Positions 1 through 6,653 of a stretch of 8,265 nt of DNA are shown piece by piece. Position 1 is the first letter of the stretch; each line of letters begins with the position of its first letter. A program made the translations under genes and the position numbers. This stretch comes from Candidatus Dadabacteria bacterium (GTDB taxonomy: Bacteria > Bdellovibrionota_C > UBA2361 > J135), in assembly GCA_003694225.1 (NCBI GenBank), contig RFKT01000020.1, forward strand, positions 1-8,265, written 5' to 3'. The notes beneath the pieces are model-generated. The model made no database searches, was not told where the DNA came from, and saw only the letters and a list, made by a program, of their open reading frames with translations.

Positions 1-1
1 G

Positions 2-1570
2 ATTATAGGTGGCTTTTTTGTCGGACACGATCATCCTACTATGGTTATACAACTTGTTTTGGGGGTTGTTTTGCTTTTGCTTTGGTTTTTTATAAGCGGC
101 AGGAAAAATATTAGCGATGCCGGAAGGATTGTTACCGGCAGAACTGCTAGGTTTGGCTTTAACGCTACGCTTTACGGGGTGGTTTTTGTCGGAGTCTTGT
201 CGTGCATAAACTGGATTGGATATCGGGAGAGATTTAAGAAAAGGTGGGATCTTACAGAGGAGGGAGTCTATAGCCTTTCAAAACAGACACTCAAAGTTCT
301 TGATTCCTTAAAAGAGCCTTTGAAAATAGTTGTATTTAATGCAAGGGGCAATGAAAACAGGGATTTTGATAAGATAAAGCTCTATGACTACCACTCTGAT
401 AAGGTATCTGTTGAGATAGTAGATCCAAATGCAAAGCCTTATTTGCTGAAGAAATACGGGATTAAAGGGGGTAATCGGGTTTATCTGGGTTATGGAAAAG
501 ACGAAAACTCCCTTGCTGAGAGCAGGATAAATGAGACCACAGAGGAAGCCATAACAAATGCGATAATAAAGCTTACAAAAGGCGCCGCGAAGAAGATTTA
601 TTATCTGGTTGGGCATGGCGAGCCAAATATTCACAGTAGGGAGCAAACCGGTTTCCAGCTTATGGCAGATGCCATTGAGGATGAGCACATGAAATTAGAA
701 GAGCTTAATCTCGCTCAAAAGGGATCAGTTCCTAATGATGCGGCGGCAGTCATTGTTATAAGCCCCAAGACCCCTATGTTTGAGCAGGAGAAACAAGCCA
801 TTATTGAGTATGCGGAGAAGGGAGGGAGGCTCTTTTTGATGAGAGACCCGACCTACCCTGTGAATACAACCGATGTGCAGGATATAGCAAGGCACTTTGG
901 AATTGTTATAAGGGATGATCTCGTGCTTGATACAGTTATGAGGCTCTTTGCTGGGCCGTCAATGGACGTACAGTTTATGGCGGCATCTTTTAGGCCACAT
1001 CCGATAACGAGAGAGTTATCCCCTAGAGACAAACCTATATTTAACCTCACTTCATCCGTTGATATAGATGAGGATAATAAACTGAAGGGGAAATACACAA
1101 AGCTCTTTATGAGTAGTCCACAGAGTTGGGGAGAGAGTGATTTGAAGACGGTGTTTACAACTTCCAACCCGACGGTTTCAAAGGGGGATGATGACAATGC
1201 AGGCCCCCTGGCGCTTGCTATGGCCTTTGAAGGCGATGTGAATAAAGGCAACGATAAGGATAAGGGTGGAGATAAGGCAGAAAATAAAAATAATCCTGGA
1301 AAAAAGATCCGGGTCATAGTCTTTGGAGACTCGGATTGGGCTAGCAACGGCCTGTTTAAGTTTTCGGTACACAGGGATTTGTTGCTTAATTCCCTAAACT
1401 GGCTGATTGGAGAAGAGTCTTCTATCTCCATTAGGCCCGCGAAGTATAAGACATCTCTTACCCGGCTTCCGAGAGAGACCTTTTATATTATTCTTGGAAC
1501 AGGCTTTTTTGTCCCAGAGTTGGTTTTGCTGTTCGGGCTGGCTGTTTGGTGGAGAAGAAGGGTAGAGTAG
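2..1570 (+). CDS. GldG-family ABC transporter accessory membrane protein (5' partial)
   Basis: Probable extracytoplasmic partner of an ABC-2 type transporter (GldG / 'ABC-type uncharacterized transport system' family). Numbering from the ATG at 41, there are membrane helices at about residues 2-19 and 41-60, then the family signature [13 protein letters not shown] (68-80). A large extracytoplasmic domain follows with YYLVGHGEP (187-195) and [10 protein letters not shown] (428-437), and a final membrane helix at about 481-503 before a short arginine-rich end. This is the usual GldG layout. The frame stays open upstream of 41 to the window edge (residues [13 protein letters not shown]), and no ribosome binding site lies close to 41. 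The true start is therefore probably outside the window and 41 an internal Met, although a 509-residue protein from 41 cannot be excluded. A Lys/Asp/Asn/Gly-rich linker occupies about 401-422. The DUF4340 gene follows after 24 bases, which implies one operon; ATPase and permease genes are expected to the left. The substrate is unknown. Confidence 0.85.
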
Positions 1571-1580
1571 TGTGATAGCT

Positions 1581-1589
1581 AAGGAGAGG
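1581..1589 (+). promoter_or_regulatory. Ribosome binding site of the DUF4340 gene
   Basis: AAGGAGAGG lies between the stop of the GldG-family gene (1568-1570) and the ATG at 1595. The AAGGAG core ends 8 bases before the ATG. It is the clearest Shine-Dalgarno sequence in the window and fixes the start at 1595. It also indicates that the gene is translated from its own site on a shared mRNA. Confidence 0.75.
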
Positions 1590-1594
1590 CCTAG

Positions 1595-3043
1595 ATGAGC
1601 TTAAAAAAGACCTTAATCTTTGGATTGCTCTTTGCCTGCTTACTTCTTTATATCTGGAAGATAGAGATACCTACTGAAGAAAATGAGAAACTAGCAAAAA
1701 GGCTTTTTCCTGACATAACAGAAGAAAACATCTCTTCCTTAAAACTGAAGAATGAGTCCGGAATGGCGGAATTCAAAAAAGATAAGGAAGGAAATTGGAG
1801 GTATGCGACAAATGGATATGGAGGCACTGATAAGGGAGCCGTCTCCAATTTGGTATCTTCCCTTATAAGAATTGAGGCTATTGATACTCTATCTGGCGAG
1901 AGGCGAGACCCGGAGCTTTCCACCTACGGTCTGGATAAGCCAGTTGTAACTGTAGAGGTTGGCTATTCTGGGAAAAGGAGGAAAATCTCGCTTGGAAAGC
2001 TAAACGAATATACAAGACATAGGTATGCTATGTTAGATGGTGAGGAGAAAGTTTTTCTTATACCGGAAGGCCTCTACAATGCGGCGTCTAAGGAGATTAA
2101 AGAGTATCGCGATAAAACACCGGTTGATTTTGCATTTTTAGACTTATCTTCTATCTCTGTAAAGGGGCCTAAGGGAGGTTTCTTGTTTAAGAGAAAGAGC
2201 GCATCTTCGTGGGTAGCCGTTAAACCTCATAAGGCTACGGCAAGCCTATCAGCTCTATCTGAGTTTTCCCGATCTATTAGAAACTTGGAGGTTTCTGAGT
2301 TTATAGACCCTAATGGAGAGAAAATAGATCAAGATGCTTATGGCTTCTCTAAGCCGTATCTCCATATAGAGCTAGCTTTTAAGAAAAAGCTCAATAAAAG
2401 GCCTTATGCTATCGACATAGGCCGCAGAGGCAAGAAGAAAAAAGGAGAGTTCTTTCTCCGCATCAGCGGCATTTCATCTATATTTAAGTTAAAAACCGCC
2501 GTGGATGATCTCTTGGTTAAGGATTTTAATGATTTTAGAGAGAAGAAGCTATTTTCTTTCGCTACAGACGAGGTCTACTCTGCCGTATTTAACGTGGACT
2601 CAGGCGCATCAGATGGGCGCACGGTTAAACTTCAGAGGGTTAAGATACATGAAAAGGATGTGTGGAAGGTTGGAGATAAAGTGGCTGATAAAGAAGCTGA
2701 TGAGATCTTTGTAAAGGAGCTTCTTAAAAATCTCGCTAATTTAGAAGCTGTATCATTTCCGAAGTTTGGAGAAACAATAAGCTTTGATAAGCCCTATCTT
2801 ACAGCAGAGCTTCGATTAAAAAAGCCGGGTGAAAAGAGCGTAGGGGTTAGAAAATTGCTTGTTGTCAAAAGGCAAAAAGGGAAGAAAGAGGAGTATATTT
2901 GCAAGGATGTGGACAACAACGAGCCTTTTATTATTTCACCTGCGCAACTTAAGAGGATTATTCCACGAAAAGAGACTCTTATGAAGGTAGAGAAACCTAA
3001 AGACAAATCCGCCTCTGAGGGGAAAGAAAGCGATAACAATTGA
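1595..3043 (+). CDS. DUF4340 domain-containing membrane-anchored protein
   Basis: An uncharacterised protein of the DUF4340 family, which often follows GldG-like genes in ABC transporter operons. Its molecular role is unknown; it is probably an extracytoplasmic partner of the same transporter. It has 482 residues. A single N-terminal membrane helix (about 7-23) follows a Lys-Lys start, so the rest should lie outside the cytoplasmic membrane. The body reads as three diverged copies of one module, at about 43-178, 183-321 and 323-463. Each has a beta strand with a W-containing strand or hairpin, a helix and a 'xKPxxxxE' strand: YGLDKPVVTVEV (111-122), YGFSKPYLHIEL (249-260), ISFDKPYLTAEL (395-406). 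Each ends in a basic hairpin. The C-terminal 20 or so residues are Lys/Glu/Asp/Ser-rich and probably disordered. The start is supported by a strong ribosome binding site, and the spacing of 24 bases to the upstream gene supports an operon. Family assignment is from the overall pattern and gene order, not from a search. Confidence 0.8.
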   Translation: MSLKKTLIFGLLFACLLLYIWKIEIPTEENEKLAKRLFPDITEENISSLKLKNESGMAEFKKDKEGNWRYATNGYGGTDKGAVSNLVSSLIRIEAIDTLSGERRDPELSTYGLDKPVVTVEVGYSGKRRKISLGKLNEYTRHRYAMLDGEEKVFLIPEGLYNAASKEIKEYRDKTPVDFAFLDLSSISVKGPKGGFLFKRKSASSWVAVKPHKATASLSALSEFSRSIRNLEVSEFIDPNGEKIDQDAYGFSKPYLHIELAFKKKLNKRPYAIDIGRRGKKKKGEFFLRISGISSIFKLKTAVDDLLVKDFNDFREKKLFSFATDEVYSAVFNVDSGASDGRTVKLQRVKIHEKDVWKVGDKVADKEADEIFVKELLKNLANLEAVSFPKFGETISFDKPYLTAELRLKKPGEKSVGVRKLLVVKRQKGKKEEYICKDVDNNEPFIISPAQLKRIIPRKETLMKVEKPKDKSASEGKESDNN

Positions 3044-3069
3044 CACTTTTTTGGTTCTCTCAATAAGAT
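3040..3069 (+). promoter_or_regulatory. Candidate sigma70-type promoter of the PBP1A gene
   Basis: A perfect TTGACA (3040-3045) is followed after 18 bases by TAAGAT (3064-3069), which matches four of six TATAAT bases including the important TA..AT positions. The -35 box overlaps the TGA stop of the DUF4340 gene (3041-3043). Transcription would start near 3076 and leave a leader of about 67 bases before the PBP1A ATG. This would separate PBP1A expression from the upstream operon. It is a prediction from sequence match alone. Confidence 0.45.
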
Positions 3070-3100
3070 ATGCACTTAAGGCAGGAGTTTTCTGCATCTC

Positions 3101-3124
3101 GGGAGAGCACATTCCTCCCTTTTT
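3101..3124 (+). terminator. Weak hairpin plus T-run, possible terminator or attenuator
   Basis: GGGAG (3101-3105) can pair with CTCCC (3115-3119) across a 9-base loop, and five T (3120-3124) follow at once. The stem is only 5 bp, so it is weak for intrinsic termination. It sits 58 bases after the DUF4340 stop, a natural place to end that operon. It also lies downstream of the candidate PBP1A promoter, so it could instead reduce read-through into PBP1A. A second tiny hairpin (GCAG 3081-3084 with CTGC 3092-3095) lies just upstream. Confidence 0.25.
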
Positions 3125-3142
3125 AACGTCAATTAAGCCGCA

Positions 3143-5560
3143 ATGAAATTTTTTAAAATATTGCTATCCATTCTTCTCTCACTTGGTATGTTGAGCGGGG
3201 TAGCGGCCTGCGTGTTTGTTATATGGGGATACTTTTATATAACTCGAGATCTGCCCAAGCTTGATAGGATAGAAGATTATGAACCTCCAGCTGTCACCAC
3301 TGTCTATGATCGGAATGGAACGTTGATTGCGGAATTTTACCGTGAGCGGCGATATCCTATCCCTATAGAACAGGTGCCGCAGATGGTGCGAAACTGCTTT
3401 TTGGCTGCTGAGGACGCTTCTTTTTATTCCCATCCCGGCATTGATCTTATTAGCATTATTAGGGCGATGATTGTCAATATAGAGTCGGGGCAGAAAAGGC
3501 AGGGCGGATCCACCATAACCCAGCAAGTTGTCAAGAAATTGCTTCTGTCCCCTGAAAAAGATTATAGGCGGAAAATAAAGGAAGCTATCCTTGCTTATCG
3601 GCTTGAGAAAAAACTTTCCAAGGATGACATATTGGAGATCTACCTAAACCATATGTATTTCGGAGAAGGCGCATACGGAATTAAAGCGGCTGCTAAGGTT
3701 TTTTTCCATAAGGATGTAAAGGATCTAACATTGGGAGAGGCTGCTATCTTGGCGGGACTAGTAAAAGCTCCCTCCAGGTATTCTCCCGTCCGCCATTTTG
3801 AGAGGGCAAAGTCTAGGCAGAAATACGTGCTTAGGCAATTGATCAAATCCGGTTTTGCGGACGCTTCTGAGGTGAAGACTGCCGAGAAAGAGAAAATTAA
3901 GGTGTATCCACCTGAGAATAAGAAGATTTTGGCTGCGCCTTATTTTGTAGATGAGATAAGAAGGATTCTTGCAGAGCAGTTTGGAGATTTCCGCTTAGTT
4001 CAAACAGGAGGGTATACAGTTTATACAACTCTTGACCTTAAAGCGCAGCAGATGGCCAAAAGGGCATTGAAAAAAGGGCTTGAAGAACTTGACAAGAGAC
4101 AGGGGTGGAGAGGTCCTCTTATGAATATTTCTAAAAAGGAAATAGAGAGCTATGTGGTGGAATTAGCGGAAAGATATAAGGGAGAAGACAATGGCCGCTC
4201 AAAGGCTGTTGTCGTTGGAATTAGTCACAATAATAACTCCGTAAAGGTAAATGCTGGATTTGCAAGTGGGTGGATCAAGCTGAATAAGAAATGGCTGTAT
4301 AGGAGGATGTTAGAAGATGGATCTAAAATAGAAGTAAATCCAATTAGGGAACTACAAGTTGGTAGTGTAATCGAGATTTCATTTAGGAAAGCTAAAAGTG
4401 GCAAATTTGTACTTGAAATAGACCAGACTCCGGAAGTGGAAGGAGCTATTGTTGTGTTAAACCCAAATAATGGCAAAGTAGTAGCTATGGTTGGAGGTTA
4501 TGATTACTCAAAGAGTCAATTTAACAGAGTTACGCAATCTAAAAGACAGCCGGGCTCCGCTTTTAAGCCTATAGTATACCTTACCGCTATAGACGGCTTC
4601 GGGTACACCCCTGCGACAATCGTATATGATGAACCGCGCACCTTTCGGGTAGGAGATGAGTTGTGGACTCCAAGCAACTTCGACGATAAGTTCTTAGGTC
4701 CGATCACACTGAGGACAGCGCTGGAGAAATCGAGAAATCTTGCATCAGTGGATCTTATCTCTCGGATTGGGGCGGATGCAGTAATTAGCTATGCACGGAA
4801 GATGGGAATTACCTCAGATCTTGGCAGCAACCTCTCTCTCTCTCTTGGGAGTAGTGAAGTTTCTCTCCTTGAAATGGCCAGGGCTTACGGGGTCTTTGCC
4901 GCAAGAGGTATGCTTTTTAGGTCGGTATTTATAGATAAGGTTGTTGATAGAAATGGAAATGTAGTCTTTGATGCGGAAAATGAGATTATATCAAAGGCTA
5001 AGCGGGTTATTAACGAAAACTCTGCCTTCGTTATGGCAAATATGATGAAAGGGGTTGTGCAGCATGGCACTGGTGTTAGGGTTAGACCTATAGGAAGGCC
5101 AGTTGCTGGCAAAACAGGCACTTCAAACGACCAGATGGATGCATGGTTTATCGGTTATACCCCTGAGTGGGTGTGCGGGGTATGGGTGGGATTTGATGTA
5201 AAGAAGACGCTAGGCGAAAAGGAAACGGGAGGAAGGGTAGCTGCTCCGATTTGGCTCTATTTTATGAAGGACTTTCTTCAGGAGAGGGATAGAGAGCTTT
5301 ATGAAAAACTTGAGGAGGAAAACCGCAGAGAGGCCGAATTTCTGGATATCGAAATGGAGCCGATTGAGGAGATCGACGCGCCTGATTTCGTTGTTCCTGA
5401 TGGAGTTGATCCCTTTTGGATTGATAAAACAACGGGAATAGAGAGCTGTGAAGAGTGCGAAAATGCCTTTTTGGAATATTTCATACGGGGAACCAAACCC
5501 AATAAACCGGAGGAAGAGTCGGACAGCGCCATGAAGTACCTACAGGAGTCAGAACTTTAA
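3143..5560 (+). CDS. mrcA: Bifunctional penicillin-binding protein 1A (glycosyltransferase/transpeptidase)
   Basis: Class A PBP that polymerises lipid II into glycan strands and cross-links peptide stems on the outer face of the cytoplasmic membrane. An N-terminal membrane anchor is at about residues 5-34. The GT51 domain (about 55-235) has EDASFYSHPG with catalytic Glu90, GGSTITQQ (121-128), KKLSKDDILEIYLN (156-169, second key Glu165) and the AILAGLVKAPSRYSP segment (201-215). An OB-like insert (about 350-430) precedes the transpeptidase domain (about 433-715), which has Ser472-AFK475 (SxxK), Ser530-Arg-Asn532 (SxN) and Lys657-TGT (KTGT). All catalytic motifs are intact, and 805 residues is normal for PBP1A. 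The C-terminal tail is acidic, contains CEEC (769-772) and ends with the PBP1A-like 'YFIRGTKP' segment. An in-frame stop at 3134-3136 excludes a longer start. No good ribosome binding site precedes the ATG, so initiation may be weak, but the membrane anchor supports this start. The gene probably has its own promoter at 3040-3069. Confidence 0.95.
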   Translation: MKFFKILLSILLSLGMLSGVAACVFVIWGYFYITRDLPKLDRIEDYEPPAVTTVYDRNGTLIAEFYRERRYPIPIEQVPQMVRNCFLAAEDASFYSHPGIDLISIIRAMIVNIESGQKRQGGSTITQQVVKKLLLSPEKDYRRKIKEAILAYRLEKKLSKDDILEIYLNHMYFGEGAYGIKAAAKVFFHKDVKDLTLGEAAILAGLVKAPSRYSPVRHFERAKSRQKYVLRQLIKSGFADASEVKTAEKEKIKVYPPENKKILAAPYFVDEIRRILAEQFGDFRLVQTGGYTVYTTLDLKAQQMAKRALKKGLEELDKRQGWRGPLMNISKKEIESYVVELAERYKGEDNGRSKAVVVGISHNNNSVKVNAGFASGWIKLNKKWLYRRMLEDGSKIEVNPIRELQVGSVIEISFRKAKSGKFVLEIDQTPEVEGAIVVLNPNNGKVVAMVGGYDYSKSQFNRVTQSKRQPGSAFKPIVYLTAIDGFGYTPATIVYDEPRTFRVGDELWTPSNFDDKFLGPITLRTALEKSRNLASVDLISRIGADAVISYARKMGITSDLGSNLSLSLGSSEVSLLEMARAYGVFAARGMLFRSVFIDKVVDRNGNVVFDAENEIISKAKRVINENSAFVMANMMKGVVQHGTGVRVRPIGRPVAGKTGTSNDQMDAWFIGYTPEWVCGVWVGFDVKKTLGEKETGGRVAAPIWLYFMKDFLQERDRELYEKLEEENRREAEFLDIEMEPIEEIDAPDFVVPDGVDPFWIDKTTGIESCEECENAFLEYFIRGTKPNKPEEESDSAMKYLQESEL

Positions 5561-5565
5561 GAGGG

Positions 5566-5841
5566 TCACACCTTATTCTGTATTCTCCCTTTTTTTCTGG
5601 CATTTTTGCAATATTCTATCTGTTCATCTAATATTTCTTGAATCTTCAGCATATACCTTCTTATTTCATGCCTCTGGCGTAAAAGAGCCATTGGGTTTGG
5701 ATCAGTTTGAAGAAGAGTATTCCAAAACTCTTCTTCAGAGATCTCTCTGTTAAAATTTCTTAAATTGCTCTGTCCTTGCTTTGAGCTAACGGCCGTTTTT
5801 TTGCGTTCCACCTTTCCCTTTATGTATCTGTTTTCTCCCAT
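5566..5841 (-). CDS. Small charged hypothetical protein
   Basis: I do not recognise this protein. From the ATG at 5841 it has 91 residues; a TTG at 5850 would add three. Neither start has a convincing ribosome binding site. The N-terminal third is basic and polar, probably disordered. It is followed by EEEFWNTLLQ (36-45), a DPNP turn (47-50) and a long predicted helix (about 51-83, with RQRHEIRRYMLKIQEILDEQ) rich in Arg, Lys and Glu, then a basic end. There is one Cys (residue 78), and no signal peptide or membrane segment, so it should be cytoplasmic. It converges on the PBP1A gene with only 5 bases between stops. It is followed upstream by a 111-base gap to the cyclophilin gene on the same strand. 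The acidic-then-amphipathic pattern looks protein-like rather than random, but it could be lineage-specific or spurious. Confidence 0.5.
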   Translation of the reverse strand: MGENRYIKGKVERKKTAVSSKQGQSNLRNFNREISEEEFWNTLLQTDPNPMALLRQRHEIRRYMLKIQEILDEQIEYCKNARKKGRIQNKV

Positions 5842-5952
5842 ACTATGCAAAATAGCTCATAGGGGTTTGGCTAAGCTTTATGTAAGTTCAACTTTCGCCT
5901 CTATAATAGGCTAATATCCCAGATATGGAGCAATAAGTATGCCTTGAGAGAG

Positions 5953-6525
5953 TTATTTTCTCACAAAAACCTTGATATCTACTATCCTGTCGCCTGGCCT
6001 TAGCATACGAACTACGTCCATCCCCTCTGTCACCCTTCCAAAGATTGTATATCTCCCGTTCATATGGGGACCATACCCTAGCATTATATAGAACTGGCGT
6101 GCATGAGATTTCCGCTCTGGATTCACACTGTCTGGAGCTCTTGCCATGCCCACAGCTCCAGGTTCATGCTTGTATCCGGTAAATTCTGGCGGCAGAAAGT
6201 AGGGATTTTTTTTCCTCGCATCCGTGGGGCGTCCGCCTTGAATCAGCAAGCCAGGCTGTAAATAAGTGAAGACGGTATTTTTATAATATCCCTTATCAGC
6301 CCTATATTTGAGGTTTGCCACATGCCACGGGGCATCCTCGGGGTACAGCTCAATGTGGATATTTCCGTATTCTGTATAGATAATTGCCGTTTTTAACCTC
6401 GCCATTTTGTCTGGTGGGGGAAGTTCAAAAGGAGGCTCTTGGGCAAAGCATGTTCTATTTGTGAAGATTGCCATAAGCCCGGCAAAAACAAGGCTCACCG
6501 ACAGGAGATTAGGCAATAGTTTCAT
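5953..6525 (-). CDS. Secreted cyclophilin-type peptidyl-prolyl isomerase, atypical active site
   Basis: Cyclophilin-fold protein, expected to act on prolyl bonds of envelope proteins in the periplasm. I chose the ATG at 6525 (190 residues) because it starts a signal peptide: MKLLPNLLSVSLVFAGLMAI, with likely cleavage after CFA (26-28). The frame extends 31 codons upstream to 6618, but that segment is polar and would bury the signal. AAGGA lies only 2 bases before the ATG, which is unusually close. The domain starts at about 45 (AIIYTEYGNIHIELYPEDAP) and keeps PG (91-92), IQGG (95-98), GAVGMARAPDSVNPER (123-138), QFYIMLG (144-150) and YTIFGRVTEGMDVV (159-172). Where family members have FHR, with the catalytic arginine, this protein has Phe86-Thr87-Tyr88, so the arginine is missing. 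It may be a weak isomerase, a binding or chaperone protein, or a subfamily with a different catalytic arrangement. The VWA gene diverges from it. Confidence 0.88.
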   Translation of the reverse strand: MKLLPNLLSVSLVFAGLMAIFTNRTCFAQEPPFELPPPDKMARLKTAIIYTEYGNIHIELYPEDAPWHVANLKYRADKGYYKNTVFTYLQPGLLIQGGRPTDARKKNPYFLPPEFTGYKHEPGAVGMARAPDSVNPERKSHARQFYIMLGYGPHMNGRYTIFGRVTEGMDVVRMLRPGDRIVDIKVFVRK

Positions 6526-6653
6526 ATTCCTTAACACTTCACTTTCCCATATCCCATTTTTCTGTAATATTTTAAAGTACTGTTGCCTCCTTTCTGCAAG
6601 GAATAATGACATTTCCATAAAAAGGGGGATTGGAGGGTCGTGGCTACTGTCTT
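6526..6653. promoter_or_regulatory. Divergent intergenic region between cyclophilin and VWA genes
   Basis: These 128 bases must hold the 5' signals of both genes. For the minus strand, TTGCAG (6594-6599) and TAAAAT (6569-6574) could form a promoter, but the 19-base spacing is long and the -35 box matches only three of six bases. AAAGGAGG on the minus strand (6586-6593) looks like a strong ribosome binding site but has no start codon at a suitable distance. For the plus strand, GGAGGG (6632-6637) lies 16 bases before the VWA ATG, which is farther than usual, and I find no convincing promoter. No clear operator or long inverted repeat is visible. Confidence 0.3.

Noticed and set aside
853..1431. 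Minus-strand open frame of 192 codons opposite the GldG-family gene
   Set aside because: Serine/leucine-rich antisense shadow of a recognisable gene, with no family features of its own.
4832..4845. (CT)7 dinucleotide repeat inside the PBP1A gene, possible phase-variation tract
   Set aside because: It encodes the leucine-serine run of the conserved 'LSLSLGSSE' transpeptidase segment. Codon coincidence explains it, and phase variation of this gene's core would be unlikely.
5902..5907. Perfect TATAAT on the + strand between the two minus-strand genes
   Set aside because: No -35 box lies at suitable spacing and no + strand gene follows. In an AT-rich gap this is expected by chance.
6531..6557. 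Eight-codon leader peptide on the minus strand just before the cyclophilin ATG
   Set aside because: It has no ribosome binding site at a usable distance, and such short frames occur by chance. Nothing in its codons suggests attenuation.
6526..6618. Longer start for the cyclophilin at 6618 (221 residues)
   Set aside because: The extra 31 residues are polar and charged and would sit in front of a clear signal peptide. No ribosome binding site precedes 6618.
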